Below, piece after piece: positions 52,825-62,032 of a stretch of DNA of 64,000 nt (position 1 is the stretch's first letter; each line of letters starts with the position of its first letter). Made by a program: the position numbers and the translations under genes. The DNA is from Bradyrhizobium algeriense (lineage in GTDB: Bacteria > Pseudomonadota > Alphaproteobacteria > Rhizobiales > Xanthobacteraceae). The notes under the pieces are model-generated. The model saw only the letters and a program-made list of their open reading frames with translations, was not told where the DNA came from and ran no database searches. Where the stretch lies: positions 434,001-498,000 of the forward strand of contig NZ_PYCN01000002.1 of NCBI RefSeq assembly GCF_003062295.1, in the 5' to 3' direction.

Positions 52825-53625
52825 TCAATAAAATTTATGAAAATGGTGGATCGGCCCGTGACCGCGGCCAACGCTGAAACGGTCCGCCTCCGCAATCGCA
52901 GCGCTGACCCAGGCCTTGGCGTTGCGCACGGCGGTTTCCATGCCCTCGCCCTTCGCCAGTCCCGCGGCAATCGCCGAGGAGAGCGAGCAGCCGGTGCCGT
53001 GGGTATTTTTTGTGGCGATGCGCGGCGCGGCGAGTGCGGTGACACCGGAGGAATCGACCAGGTAATCGATGCTCTCGGCGCCCTCCCCGTGGCCGCCCTT
53101 GATCAGCACCGCCTTGCAACCGAGCGCCAGCAATCGCCTGCCTTGTTTCTCGACGGCGGCTTCGTCCGCCGCCACGCCTTCGTCGAGCAGCGCTGCGGCT
53201 TCCGGCAGATTGGGCGTGATCACCGACGCCAATGGAATGAGCCTGGTCCGCAACGCGTCGACGGCTTCAGTCGCGAGCAGCCGGTCGCCCGAAGTTGCGA
53301 CCATGACGGGATCGAGCACGACGTGCTTCGGCGACCAGCGCTTAAGCCCCGCGACGATGGCGTCGATGACCGGCGGGTGCGCCACCATGCCGATCTTGAC
53401 CGCGCCGACGTCGAGATCTGAAAACACCGCGTCGATCTGCGCGGTCACGAACTCCGCCGGCACCTGGTGGATGCCGCTGACGCCCGTGGTGTTCTGCGCG
53501 GTCAGCGCCGTGATCACGGAGGCGCCGTAGACGCCGAATGCGGCAAACGTCTTGAGGTCGGCCTGGATGCCCGCTCCTCCAGAGGAATCCGAGCCTGCGA
53601 TGGTGAGCGCGATCGGCGTCGTCAT
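52825..53625 (-). CDS. thiD: Hydroxymethylpyrimidine/phosphomethylpyrimidine kinase
   Basis: From ATG 53625 ([17 protein letters not shown]) with GAGG 6 bases upstream; 266 residues. The ribokinase-fold HMP-P kinase signatures are present: [101 protein letters not shown] and the anion hole [20 protein letters not shown]. It phosphorylates HMP and HMP-P for thiamine synthesis. No TPP riboswitch is seen upstream, and no other thi gene is nearby. Confidence 0.94.
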   Translation of the reverse strand: MTTPIALTIAGSDSSGGAGIQADLKTFAAFGVYGASVITALTAQNTTGVSGIHQVPAEFVTAQIDAVFSDLDVGAVKIGMVAHPPVIDAIVAGLKRWSPKHVVLDPVMVATSGDRLLATEAVDALRTRLIPLASVITPNLPEAAALLDEGVAADEAAVEKQGRRLLALGCKAVLIKGGHGEGAESIDYLVDSSGVTALAAPRIATKNTHGTGCSLSSAIAAGLAKGEGMETAVRNAKAWVSAAIAEADRFSVGRGHGPIHHFHKFY

Positions 53626-53757
53626 CGCAAACCTCGCGCAAATCGTGTGGTGAGGGCCATGAATTGTCCTACCGCGGCAGGGCACGGGCGGCAAGCTGGC
53701 TTGCCATCCCCGGCGGTTTTTGGCCTATTGGGGCCAACATTTTTGGAGACGACAGCG

Positions 53758-54003
53758 ATGGTTCCCTTCTTCGTCCAGTTCAAATGCAAGCTCGGCCAGT
53801 CCTATGCCGTCGCCAATGCGCTCGCGGAGGCCGAGATCGCCTCGGAGATCTATTCCACCGCCGGCGATTACGATCTGCTGGTCAAATTCTACGTCGATAA
53901 CGACACCGACATCGGGCATTTCGTCAACGAGAAGGTGCAGGTGATTCCGGGCATCCAGGACACCCACACCATCATCACCTTCAAGGCGTTCGGCACCGGC
54001 TAG
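53758..54003 (+). CDS. Stand-alone Lrp/AsnC ligand-binding (RAM) domain protein
   Basis: ATG 53758 with GGAG 12 bases upstream; 81 residues. The sequence is a complete AsnC/RAM domain: MVPFFVQFKCKLGQSYAVANALAEAEIASEIYSTAGDYDLLVKFYVD, then HFVNEKVQVIPGIQDTHTIITFKAFG. There is no HTH, so it is a SMALL-AsnC type protein that binds amino acids and may modulate full-length regulators, but cannot bind DNA itself. Followed 68 bases on by the dehydrogenase gene in the same direction. Confidence 0.9.
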   Translation: MVPFFVQFKCKLGQSYAVANALAEAEIASEIYSTAGDYDLLVKFYVDNDTDIGHFVNEKVQVIPGIQDTHTIITFKAFGTG

Positions 54004-54071
54004 CAACGGCGGCCCTGCCCGCCATTGCCGTCGACTTCGCCCGGCGCGGCCACGCCCGCGGGCCTCTGGGA

Positions 54072-55142
54072 GTGCCCGTCCTGTCCGATACATCAGTTAC
54101 TTTTGACCGGTTGAAGGCCTTCATCGAGCAAGCGCTCACCGCGGTGGGCTTGCCGGACGCCGATGCTGCAACGATCGCGGCCCTGATGGCGGAGGCCGAC
54201 CTGCAGGGATCGGACGGGCACGGCGTCAGCCGGTTGCCGCAATATGTCAGGCGGATCAAGGCCGGCGGCTTCAACGTCCGGCCCAACATCCATGTCGTGC
54301 ACGAGCACGCTGGCACCGCCGTCCTGAACGGCGACAATGGCATGGGCCACCTCGTGATGAAACGCGCGGCCGGGATTGCGATCGAAAAGGCGCGCAGCAC
54401 CGGAATAGGCTGGGTCAACTCGCAGTTCAGCAACCATGCCGGCCCCGCCTCGCTCTACGCCACGATGCCGCTCGCCCATGACATGATCGGGCTCTACTTC
54501 GCGGTCGGCAACGCCAACCACCTTCCGCCCTGGGGCGGCCTCGACATGCTGCTGTCGACCAATCCGATCGCAGCCGCCATTCCGGCCGGCGACGAAAACC
54601 CGATCGTGCTCGACATGGCGACCACGGTCGCCGCCTACGGGAAGGTGAAAACCAAGGCGTTGCGCGGCGAGACCATGCCGGAGGGCTGGATGATCGATCG
54701 CGAAGGCAGGCCGCTGACCGACCCGAAGCGCGCCGACGAAGGCATGCTGCTGCCGCTCGGCGGCATGGAGGCCGGATACAAGGGCTACGGCCTTGCGATG
54801 ATCATCGGCCTGCTCGCAGGCACGCTCGGCGGCGCCGCGATGGGCCGCGACGTGATCGACTTCAATCACGACGACGACAACGTCACCAACACCGGACAGG
54901 CGATCGCCGCGATCAACATCGCAGCCTTCGGCGACATTGCCGTCTTCAAGCGAAGCGTCGATGCGCTGGTGCGCGACTTCCGCAACAGCCGGCGCATGCC
55001 GGGCGTGGATCGCATCTGGGTGCCCGGCGAACGCAGCCATGAAACGCGCCTCAGGCGGACCAGCCTTGGCATTCCAATAGCGCCTGCGCTGCTGCGCGGG
55101 CTGGACCAGGTCGCCGACGATCTTGGGATTGCGCGGCTCTAG
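54072..55142 (+). CDS. Ldh2/MDH2-family oxidoreductase (malate/L-lactate/ureidoglycolate type)
   Basis: GTG 54072 gives 356 residues. The Ldh_2 fold is clear: FIEQALTAVGLPDADAATIAALMAEADLQGSDGHGVSRLPQYVRRI at the start (the catalytic His region GSDGHGVSRL), then GMGHLVMKRAAGIAIEKAR, the NAD-contacting NAN/N-HLPPWGGLDMLLSTNPIAAAIPAGDENPIVLDMATTVAAYGKV, PLGGMEAGYKGYGLAMIIGLLAGTLGGAA and VWVPGERSHE-like GERSHETR. NAD(P)-linked oxidation of a 2-hydroxy acid is expected; the substrate is uncertain. The ribosome site is weak. Confidence 0.87.
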   Translation: MPVLSDTSVTFDRLKAFIEQALTAVGLPDADAATIAALMAEADLQGSDGHGVSRLPQYVRRIKAGGFNVRPNIHVVHEHAGTAVLNGDNGMGHLVMKRAAGIAIEKARSTGIGWVNSQFSNHAGPASLYATMPLAHDMIGLYFAVGNANHLPPWGGLDMLLSTNPIAAAIPAGDENPIVLDMATTVAAYGKVKTKALRGETMPEGWMIDREGRPLTDPKRADEGMLLPLGGMEAGYKGYGLAMIIGLLAGTLGGAAMGRDVIDFNHDDDNVTNTGQAIAAINIAAFGDIAVFKRSVDALVRDFRNSRRMPGVDRIWVPGERSHETRLRRTSLGIPIAPALLRGLDQVADDLGIARL

Positions 55143-55377
55143 GCCGCGTCCTGCGGCTGTGATGGCGGCCGGGGGGCTGGAGGCCGCCGCGTCCGCCTCC
55201 TGCCGCCAATGAAGCCGCTCGCGGGCGGTACCCGTTAACCATCCCAGCGGATTTGCATGCTTTTGCCATAAGAGCATCATCCTACCGCCTTGATATTTTT
55301 GATTACCTAAGGCGTCGTCAATCGGAGGGCTCCGCGGCGGGGGACGTTCCGAGGGGGAGATAGTCGCGAGTACCACC

Positions 55378-56196
55378 ATGAGGACGCTATACGATTTGCT
55401 CGGGGCGCTTCCGAGTGATGATGCCGAAGGCTTGCGGACCGCGTTCCGCAAGGCTGCGAAGGCGACTCATCCCGATATCAATCCCGACAATCCCGATGCT
55501 GCCCTGAGGTTCAGGGAGCTGGTGCGCGCCTATGACATCCTGACCGATGCCGAGCAGCGCGAGACCTACGATGAACTGCTCGCCATTGCGCTCCAGCCGC
55601 CGGCCACGAATGCCGTGCAGACCTACGAGACCGTGCGCAAGGTTGCCTCCAACACGATGGCGGCAACGGTCATTTCGGCAGTGCTGGTCGGAGGCTACGT
55701 CCTGTTCGGGCTGTTTTCAAAGCCACCCGGCGCAGCGGAAATCACGACCATCGGCGAAGCGCAAGTCGTCGCAGCGCTGCATCCTGACGTCACCGCTTCG
55801 GATGAACCGCCCGTCCAGCGCGAGGGGGACGTATCGACCGTCGGCGCCATCGGGACATCGGCGGTTGCGCCCGCGGCGAAAGAGGCAAACGCCACGGCCA
55901 TCGGCCGTTTCGAACAGGTCCCAGGATTCGTCTCATACAATCTGGCGATTCAATATTATCCGCGCTTCGCAACTGCCAATTTCGACCGCGGCATCGTTCT
56001 GTATCGCGTCGGCGATTTCGACCCGTTCGCCGCTATCGCTCCACCCAAGCCGGCCACGGACTTGAGGCGGGCAAAGATCGCCACGCCTGCGACCGCCACA
56101 CCTGCGCCGCGCAAGCCGCTGATGATCGTGCCTCCTATTGCGTCCCCTGCGCCGCCAGAGAGGCGAATGCCGATCACCGCGGCCTTGACGCCCTGA
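55378..56196 (+). CDS. Membrane-anchored J-domain protein
   Basis: 272 residues. The J domain is at residues 1-66: MRTLYDLLGALPSDDAEGLRTAFRKAAKATHPDINPDN, with the essential HPD at 31-33, and FRELVRAYDILTDAEQRETYDELL. A single membrane helix follows at ~93-113 (VISAVLVGGYVLFGLF). The rest faces the other side: a linker and SYNLAIQYYPRFATANFDRGIVLYRVGDFDP, a TPR-like pair, then a Pro-rich tail. A J protein with no zinc finger or C-terminal substrate domain (class III) would recruit DnaK to the membrane. The partner is not known. Confidence 0.85.
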   Translation: MRTLYDLLGALPSDDAEGLRTAFRKAAKATHPDINPDNPDAALRFRELVRAYDILTDAEQRETYDELLAIALQPPATNAVQTYETVRKVASNTMAATVISAVLVGGYVLFGLFSKPPGAAEITTIGEAQVVAALHPDVTASDEPPVQREGDVSTVGAIGTSAVAPAAKEANATAIGRFEQVPGFVSYNLAIQYYPRFATANFDRGIVLYRVGDFDPFAAIAPPKPATDLRRAKIATPATATPAPRKPLMIVPPIASPAPPERRMPITAALTP

Positions 56197-56216
56197 GCGC
56201 AGGCGCAACGCGCCGG

Positions 56217-57152
56217 TCATGACTTCTCGGCGTCCTTTGCCTTCTTGGGCCGCGGCGGTCCCTCGACCGGCGGCAGCGACTTCAGGTATTCTGCGACGGC
56301 GGCGCGATCCTCCGGCGGCAATTGCGAAATGTTCCTGATCACGCGCGCCATCGATCCGCCGGCGGTGTCGCCGTCAGGCGTCTGCCCGGTTTCGAGGAAG
56401 TAGGCGATGTCCTTCGCGCTCCACTCGTCCAATCGCTTCTGGGTGATGTTGGGCACCCAGCCCTCGCCCTCCGGATTGGGCCCGCCTGCGAAGCGTTGCG
56501 CCTCGACGATACCGCCGAGGAAGTTGCGCGGGCTGTGGCACTCGGCGCAATGGCCCAGACCGTTGACGAGATAAGCGCCGCGATTCCATGACGCCGAATG
56601 CGAAGCGTCCGCCGTGTAAGGCTTGCCGTCCATGAACAGCCATTTCCAGATGCCGACATTGCGACGGATGTTGAACGGAAACGGCACGTCGTGGTCGCGC
56701 GGCTTGCCGGTCACCGGCGCCAGCGTCTTCAGATAGGCAAAGAGATCGCGAACGTCGTCGACCGTCGCATGCTGGTAGGACGCATATGGAAAGGCCGGAA
56801 AATAATGCTGGCCGTCCGGCGACGTCCCCTTGAGCACAGCCGTCACGAAATCCGCTTCGCTCCACCGGCCAATACCGTATGTGGGATCGGACGAGATGTT
56901 GGGAACGTAAAACGTCCCGAACGGTGAAGGCATTGCAAGCCCGCCGCCGAGCTTCAGCCGATCGGGCTGGTTGGGAACGGCGTGGCAGGAGGAACAGCCC
57001 CCGGCATTGAACGCCATGAGACCATTGGCAAGGTTCGGCGCGCGGGGAGCAAGCGAGGCCGGGGCAACGACCGCCGGGATCGTTAGCCACCAGAAGGTGC
57101 CGGCGCCGGCAGCGCCAGCCAAAATCAAGCCGAGGAGAATTCGTCGCAGCAT
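56217..57152 (-). CDS. Diheme c-type cytochrome
   Basis: 311 residues with an N-terminal membrane-anchor/signal (LLGLILAGAAGAGTFWWL). Two heme sites: C53-x-x-C56-H57 (GGCSSCHAV) and C202-x-x-C205-H206 (GHCAECHSP). Axial Met candidates follow each. The fold and lengths resemble the cytochrome subunit of membrane gluconate/aldehyde/alcohol dehydrogenases, but with two hemes instead of three. The final 25 residues are Lys/Pro-rich. Nearby are a CHRD protein, a cytochrome c' and a CoxL-like enzyme, suggesting a periplasmic electron path (inference). Confidence 0.88.
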   Translation of the reverse strand: MLRRILLGLILAGAAGAGTFWWLTIPAVVAPASLAPRAPNLANGLMAFNAGGCSSCHAVPNQPDRLKLGGGLAMPSPFGTFYVPNISSDPTYGIGRWSEADFVTAVLKGTSPDGQHYFPAFPYASYQHATVDDVRDLFAYLKTLAPVTGKPRDHDVPFPFNIRRNVGIWKWLFMDGKPYTADASHSASWNRGAYLVNGLGHCAECHSPRNFLGGIVEAQRFAGGPNPEGEGWVPNITQKRLDEWSAKDIAYFLETGQTPDGDTAGGSMARVIRNISQLPPEDRAAVAEYLKSLPPVEGPPRPKKAKDAEKS

Positions 57153-57318
57153 TCACCGATCCGTCGTCACGTGTCCAAATTTGTTGACCAATATGAACGC
57201 ACTTTGCGCCACAAGCTTCCACGAAATTTTCAGACGTTGTCGGCGTTTCGGGAATAAATTCGTGAAGTCGTTGTTTTGAGGCTGACACGGCCGTTTGATG
57301 TCAACAGGGAGAAACACC

Positions 57319-57741
57319 ATGTCGAACAAGACCATGCTTGTCACGCTTGCGCTGGGGGCAGCGATTGCTTTTGCCGGACCCGCGTCCGCCGACAAGATGA
57401 AGGCGACGCTTGACGGCAAGGCCCAGGTGCCGCCCAACACCAGCGCGGCCACCGGTACCGCCGACATCGACTACGATCCCGCCAGCAAGAAGCTGAGCTG
57501 GAAGCTGAGCTATTCCGGCCTGTCCGGCCCCGCCACCGCCGCCCATTTCCACGGGCCCGCGGAAGCCGGCAAGAATGCCGGCGTCGCGGTCGCCATCCCC
57601 AATGCAACATCGAGCCCGGTTGAGGGCAGCGCGACATTGACCGATGCGCAGGCTGCGGACCTCGCGGCCGGCAAGTACTACATCAACATTCACACCGCAG
57701 CTAATCCGGGCGGCGAAATCCGCGGTCAGGTAACCAAATAA
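57319..57741 (+). CDS. Secreted CHRD-domain protein
   Basis: ATG 57319 with AGGGAG 7 bases upstream; 140 residues. A signal peptide (LVTLALGAAIAFAGPASA) precedes one CHRD domain: KMKATLDGKAQVPPNTSAATGTADIDYDPASKKLSWKLSYSGLSGPATAAHFHGPAEAGKN, then KYYINIHTAANPGGEIRGQV. The AHFHGPA and INIHTAANPGGEIRG stretches are the conserved blocks. In bacteria the function is unknown; it is periplasmic or secreted. Divergent from the diheme cytochrome gene. Confidence 0.88.
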   Translation: MSNKTMLVTLALGAAIAFAGPASADKMKATLDGKAQVPPNTSAATGTADIDYDPASKKLSWKLSYSGLSGPATAAHFHGPAEAGKNAGVAVAIPNATSSPVEGSATLTDAQAADLAAGKYYINIHTAANPGGEIRGQVTK

Positions 57742-57810
57742 ATCAAGTCACCGAGTAGATTTGGTGACGAAGCAGGTAAGTTCGAACACGAGTCAACAAC
57801 AACAAGAAAA

Positions 57811-57857
57811 GGCTAGAGCATTCGAACCGGTGTCCACTTCGCTCGAAAACGCTATAA
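57811..57857. repeat. Hairpin repeat of the ACCGGT-core family
   Basis: Reads GAGCATTCGAACCGGTGTCC then ACTTCGCTCGAAAACGCT. Shares ACCGGT-x-x-CCACTT with the copies at 14194, 31777 and 60925. Confidence 0.65.
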
Positions 57858-57860
57858 CAC

Positions 57861-57896
57861 AAAAGGGGCGGACGCTTCGCGGCGTCCGCCCCTTTT
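57861..57896. terminator. Bidirectional rho-independent terminator
   Basis: AAAAGGGGCGGACGC (57861-57875) pairs perfectly with GCGTCCGCCCCTTTT (57882-57896) around TTCGCG. A-run on one side and T-run on the other allow it to work for both the CHRD and the cytochrome c' genes. Confidence 0.85.
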
Positions 57897-57903
57897 TAGG
57901 CCA

Positions 57904-57979
57904 GAGCATGATCCAGAAAAATGCGTGGCGGTTTTCCCTCGCGACAAACGCGGAACGCGTTTGCGCGGAGATCATGCTC
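57904..57979. repeat. Hairpin repeat with GAGCATGATC arms
   Basis: GAGCATGATC (57904-57913) and GATCATGCTC (57970-57979) bracket a segment with CGCGGAACGCGTTTGCGCGG. The arms match those at 31777. Confidence 0.7.
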
Positions 57980-57994
57980 AAAGTTAGAATGCGA

Positions 57995-58441
57995 TCAGCC
58001 CTTCTTGATCCGGAATGTCTCGTGGCAGGCACCGCACTGCTTGCCGATGACGGGCAGTTCCGCCTTTAGCGTGTCGAGATTCTTGATCTTGCTTTTGGCA
58101 TCGGCGACGACCTTGGCGAAGCTATTAATTTGAGACTCGAAGCCGGCCTTGTCACTCCAGATTTTCGGCGACGGATCGTAATCACCCTCCAGCTTAAGAC
58201 CTTTCATGCTTTCGGGGAACAGCGTCGGAAGGTTCTTGGCGGTGTCTTCGAACTGGGCCAGCGCGGCATTGACAGTCGCCTGATCGTAGGGCTTTTCGCC
58301 CTTGACCATCGCCGACAACGCGCCAGCGTTCTTGCCATTGTCCTTCATCATGGCTTGGGTCCGCTTGACCTGATCCTGCTGTGCAACGACCGCACCGGCA
58401 CTGAATGCAAGCACAGCTGCGACGACGATGATCCGCTTCAT
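57995..58441 (-). CDS. Cytochrome c-prime
   Basis: 148 residues with a signal peptide (IIVVAAVLAFSAGAVVAQ) and a C-terminal heme site C136-G-A-C139-H140 (KQCGACHETFRIKKG). The helices before it (VKRTQAMMKDNGKNAGALSAMVKGEKPYDQATVNAALAQFEDTAKNLPTLFP) fit the four-helix cytochrome c' fold, which has a high-spin heme that binds NO or CO and no axial sixth ligand. AAGGGGAT precedes the ATG. Expected periplasmic role in NO/stress response or electron flow. The neighbouring CoxL-like enzyme on the same strand is 105 bases upstream. Confidence 0.92.
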   Translation of the reverse strand: MKRIIVVAAVLAFSAGAVVAQQDQVKRTQAMMKDNGKNAGALSAMVKGEKPYDQATVNAALAQFEDTAKNLPTLFPESMKGLKLEGDYDPSPKIWSDKAGFESQINSFAKVVADAKSKIKNLDTLKAELPVIGKQCGACHETFRIKKG

Positions 58442-58546
58442 TGGCTAAATCCCCTTCAATTCGGGTTTGTACCGGTCCCAAAGGTGGTGCGGACTGGTTG
58501 TTTGTAAACACCACATGCGGCGCATCATTCCGCATGCGACAAAATA

Positions 58547-60856
58547 TCAGAGATTATGCAGCTTCTGTGCTTCACGGATTGCGATCCAGACCCGCTCGGC
58601 CGTGGCCGGCATGTCGATGTGATCGATCTTGTACTCGCGCCACAGGCCCTCGATGATCGCATTGACCACCGCGGGACAGGACCCGATCGCACCCGCCTCG
58701 CCCGCGCCCTTGACGCCGAGCGGATTGGTCGTGCACGGCACGTTGTGGGTTTCGAAATGGAATGACGGGCCGTCGGATGCGCGCGGCACCGCATAATCCA
58801 TGAAGGTGCCGGTGACGAGCTGGCCGTCGGTTGCGCTGTAGACCGCCTGCTCCATCAAGGCCTGGCCGATCCCCTGCATCGCGCCGCCATGCACCTGGCC
58901 GGCGAGTAGCAGCGGATTGAGCGTGACGCCGAAATCGTCGACGATGACATAGTTGATGATCTTGATGATGCCGGTGGCGGGGTCGATCTCGACTTCGGCG
59001 AGATGCGTGCCATTCGGATAGGTGCCGTCGGCCTGCGCGAAGGTCGCACTCGCATTCAGTTTCGAGGGATCGACGCCCGGACGTTTTGCAATATCCGCGA
59101 AGCTGATTGAGCGGTCGGTGCCGGCGATGCGCACGAGGCCATTGCTGATCTCGAGGTCGCCCGCGCTGGTCTCCAGCGCTTCGGCGGCGATCTCCTTCAG
59201 CTTGCCACCGAGGTCGCGGGTGGCACGCTCGACGCTGACGCCGCCGGTCGGAATCGACGCCGAGCCGCCGGTGCCGAGACCGGTGGCGATCTTGTCGGTG
59301 TCGCCCTGCAGGACGTGGACGCGCTCCGGCGGCACTCCGAACTGCTCGGCGACAAGTTGCGCGTAAGCGGTCTGGTGGCCCTGCCCGCTCGACTGGGTGC
59401 CGATCAGGATAGAGATGTCGCCATTGGGATCGAGCGCGACATTGGCGGTCTCCTCGCCCATGGTGCCGCAGACCTCGACATAGCAGGCCATGCCGATGCC
59501 GCGCACCAGGCCGGCCTTCTTCGCCGCCTTGGCGCGCTTGGGAAACTCCTTCCAGTTGGCGACTTCCATCGCGCGCTTCATATGCGCAGTGAAGTCGCCG
59601 GAATCGTAGACCTTTCCGGTTGCGGTCTTGTAGGGCATCGCCTTCGGCGGAATGAAATTCTTGCGCCGGATCGCATCCGGCGTCATGCCGAGCTTACGCG
59701 CCGCCGCATCGACCAGCCGTTCGACCACATACGCAGCTTCAGGCCGTCCGGCGCCGCGATAGGCATCGACCGGCACGGTGTTGGTGAACACGGTGCGGAC
59801 GCGGCAATGGAAGGCCTGGATGTCGTAGAGGCCGGGCAGCATGCCGGCGCCGCCATGCGGGATGTAAGGCCCGAAGGTCGAGAGATAGGCGCCCATGTCG
59901 CCCATCAGGTCGACGTCCATCCCTAAGAACTTGCCGTCCTCGGCCAGCGCCATCTTTGCGGTGGTGACGTTGTCGCGGCCCTGCGCGTCGCCGATGAAGT
60001 GATCGGAGCGGTCGGCGGTCCACTTGATGGTCTTGCGCAGCTTTTTCGCGGCGACTGAAATCAGGGCGTATTCGCGGTAAGGGAATAGTTTCGTGCCGAA
60101 GCCGCCGCCGACGTCGGGGCATATCACCCGCATCTTCTCCATTGGCATCTTCAGCACCATGCCGCACAGGATTTCGCGCAGGCGATGGCTGCCCTGGCTG
60201 CCGATCGTCAGCGTCAGATGATCGCGCTTGGCGTCGTATTCGGCGACGGCTGCGCGCGTCTCCATGAAGTTGGTGATGACGCGCGGGTTGACGATCGATA
60301 CCTCGGCGACCGCATGCGCCTTGGCAAAGGCGGCCTCAGCCGCCTTCTTGTCGCCGATCGACACGTCGAACAGCACGTTGCCGGGCTTGTCGGGCCAGAC
60401 CTGCGGCGCGCCCTGCTTGACGGCGTTGACGACGCCCACCACCGAAGGAAGCGGCGTCCACTTGACGTCGATCGCCTCGATCGCATCGCGGGCCTGGTCG
60501 ATGCTATCGGCGACCACGAAGGCCACGGCGTCGCCGACATGGCGCACCTCGTCCTTGGCGAGGATCGGGTATGGCGGGCCGGTGAAGGGATCGGTTTCCA
60601 GGTTGAACAGACACGGCAGGTCGCCGAGATCGCCGACCTCGGCCGCGGTCAGAATCAACGACACGCCCGGCATCCCGCGGGCCTTGGTGACGTTGATGGT
60701 GAATTTCGCATGCGCATGCGGCGAGCGCAGCATCAGCGCATGCATCGCGGGCTGTGGCGAATGGTCGTCGGTATAGCGGCCCTTGCCGCGAATCAGCGCG
60801 TCATCTTCCTTGCGGAGAACGCTTTGACCGACGCCGAATTTGATGGGAGCTGCCAT
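58547..60856 (-). CDS. Molybdenum hydroxylase large subunit, form-II CoxL-like (orphan)
   Basis: 769 residues, GGAGATACG before the ATG. It is a xanthine-oxidase-family large subunit: N-terminal VGQSVLRKEDDALIRGKGRYTDD, then the active-site loop AYRGAGRPEAAYVVERLVD (about 364), not the AYXCSFR of true CO dehydrogenase (form I), and GVGRPEA-like plus GGSASIPTGGVSVERATRDLGGKL; the C-terminal KGAGEAGAIGSCPAVVNAI holds the conserved Glu of the Mo site. So the natural substrate is probably an aldehyde, purine or N-heterocycle, not CO. Medium (FAD) and small (2Fe-2S) subunit genes, needed in this family, are not in the window on either side. Confidence 0.9.
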   Translation of the reverse strand: MAAPIKFGVGQSVLRKEDDALIRGKGRYTDDHSPQPAMHALMLRSPHAHAKFTINVTKARGMPGVSLILTAAEVGDLGDLPCLFNLETDPFTGPPYPILAKDEVRHVGDAVAFVVADSIDQARDAIEAIDVKWTPLPSVVGVVNAVKQGAPQVWPDKPGNVLFDVSIGDKKAAEAAFAKAHAVAEVSIVNPRVITNFMETRAAVAEYDAKRDHLTLTIGSQGSHRLREILCGMVLKMPMEKMRVICPDVGGGFGTKLFPYREYALISVAAKKLRKTIKWTADRSDHFIGDAQGRDNVTTAKMALAEDGKFLGMDVDLMGDMGAYLSTFGPYIPHGGAGMLPGLYDIQAFHCRVRTVFTNTVPVDAYRGAGRPEAAYVVERLVDAAARKLGMTPDAIRRKNFIPPKAMPYKTATGKVYDSGDFTAHMKRAMEVANWKEFPKRAKAAKKAGLVRGIGMACYVEVCGTMGEETANVALDPNGDISILIGTQSSGQGHQTAYAQLVAEQFGVPPERVHVLQGDTDKIATGLGTGGSASIPTGGVSVERATRDLGGKLKEIAAEALETSAGDLEISNGLVRIAGTDRSISFADIAKRPGVDPSKLNASATFAQADGTYPNGTHLAEVEIDPATGIIKIINYVIVDDFGVTLNPLLLAGQVHGGAMQGIGQALMEQAVYSATDGQLVTGTFMDYAVPRASDGPSFHFETHNVPCTTNPLGVKGAGEAGAIGSCPAVVNAIIEGLWREYKIDHIDMPATAERVWIAIREAQKLHNL

Positions 60857-60924
60857 CGTATCTCCAATTGTCCTGGAGCACGATGACGCCTCTTCGAACC
60901 GTCATCCGCCCCATCTTTTTGTTT

Positions 60925-60973
60925 GAGCATGGCCCTTTCGGAAAACCGGTACCCACTTTTCCGGGCCATGCTC
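60925..60973. repeat. Hairpin repeat of the ACCGGT-core family (GGCCC arms)
   Basis: GAGCATGGCCC (60925-60935) and GGGCCATGCTC (60963-60973) flank ACCGGTACCCACTT. Relative to the copy at 31777 both arms change together (GATC to GGCCC), so pairing is kept. Confidence 0.72.
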
Positions 60974-61107
60974 TAGAAGCGTTCCATATTGCAGCGGTTC
61001 GCGCGTCAGCGCAAACCGCTTTCGGCACACCGGTCAGGACCCGGTCTTGGCCTGGCGCAACCGACCCGGCGCCCACTCAGTGGAATTTTTCGCGACTGCA
61101 CAACAAA

Positions 61108-61131
61108 AAGCCCCGGACGATGCCGGGGCTT
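61108..61131 (-). terminator. Rho-independent terminator of the Omp25-like gene
   Basis: AAGCCCCGG and CCGGGGCTT (61108-61116 and 61123-61131) pair around a six-base loop. On the minus strand TTTTTG follows. It lies 29 bases after the gene's stop. Confidence 0.8.
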
Positions 61132-61159
61132 CGAGTTCAGGGAGGAGACTACGTCGAAA

Positions 61160-62032
61160 TCAATACTTCGCGATCACCGGGCCGCCGAAGGTGTAGTTCA
61201 GGCCGACGCGCAGGACGTGATCGTGGAAGCGCGTGTCCACATCAGCCCTGATCGCGCTCGCCGGCGCGAGCGTGAAGCTACCGGCGCGGAAGCTGTCGAA
61301 ATCCATGTAGAGGTATTCGAGCTTGGCGCTCCAGTTGTTGGTGATCTTGCCTTCGACGCCGGCACCCACTGTCCAGCCGAAGCGGATATCGTCGTTCGAG
61401 GTAACCGAGGCGACGGCAACGCCGGCCGGAGTCACGCCAGCCATCGTGCCGGTGGTCTTGAACGAGCCATAGGCCAAACCACCGGTGCCGTAGAACAGAA
61501 CCCGGGGAGTTGCGAGCACACCAACGCGGCCGCGCAGGGTGCCGAACCATTCGAGGTGCGAATCCACGGCAAGGCTGGTCCCGGTCACGCCCGGCGGCAG
61601 GAACGTCAAGCCGGGAAGGCACGGTCCGCCGACGCCCGTTGCGGCGCAGCGAAACACGCCCCTGCCCTTCTCATCCGACCACTGCGCGTCGGCTTCGATA
61701 CCGAACACCCAGTTGTTGCTCTGCCAGTTGTAACCGATCTGACCGCCCGCGATCGCGCCGTCCATGTTGTAGCCGGCGTTGGTGATGGAGCCGGCCGGCG
61801 GAGCGATCGGCAAGCCAGTGGCGGAGTTGAAATAGGAAACGTCGGAATTGCCGCGGCCCCAGCTATAGCCGGCGTTGCCGCCAATATAGAAGCCGGTCCA
61901 GTTCCAGACCTCGACCATGGCCGGCGGTGCCTTGGTGTAGCGCGGAGCCATGTCCGCTGCGGATGCTATCGAAGTTGCAGCCACAATAGCCAGTGCCGAA
62001 GCTGCGATTGCCTTGAAGGCTGAAACGCCCAT
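61160..62032 (-). CDS. Omp25/Omp31-like outer-membrane porin
   Basis: 290 residues, GAGAGGGG before the ATG. A signal peptide (ASALAIVAATSIASA|AD) is followed by a Pro-rich lead and the eight-strand barrel: WNWTGFYIGGNAGYSWGRG, then GAIAGGQIGYNWQSNNWVFGIEADAQWSD, GTLRGRVGVLATPRVLFYGTGGLAYGSFK, WTVGAGVEGKITNNWSAKLEYLYMDFDS, and the terminal VDTRFHDHVLRVGLNYTFGGPVIAKY, ending in an aromatic as expected for outer-membrane insertion. This type is abundant in Rhizobiales envelopes. The terminator below isolates it from the next gene. Confidence 0.9.
   Translation of the reverse strand: MGVSAFKAIAASALAIVAATSIASAADMAPRYTKAPPAMVEVWNWTGFYIGGNAGYSWGRGNSDVSYFNSATGLPIAPPAGSITNAGYNMDGAIAGGQIGYNWQSNNWVFGIEADAQWSDEKGRGVFRCAATGVGGPCLPGLTFLPPGVTGTSLAVDSHLEWFGTLRGRVGVLATPRVLFYGTGGLAYGSFKTTGTMAGVTPAGVAVASVTSNDDIRFGWTVGAGVEGKITNNWSAKLEYLYMDFDSFRAGSFTLAPASAIRADVDTRFHDHVLRVGLNYTFGGPVIAKY

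Larger units (their letters stand above)
57742..57994. other. Repeat-rich intergenic region after the CHRD gene
   Basis: Contains GTCACC/GGTGAC (57747-57768), an ACCGGT-core repeat (57811-57857), a strong terminator and a second hairpin repeat (57904-57979). No gene is supported. Confidence 0.6.
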
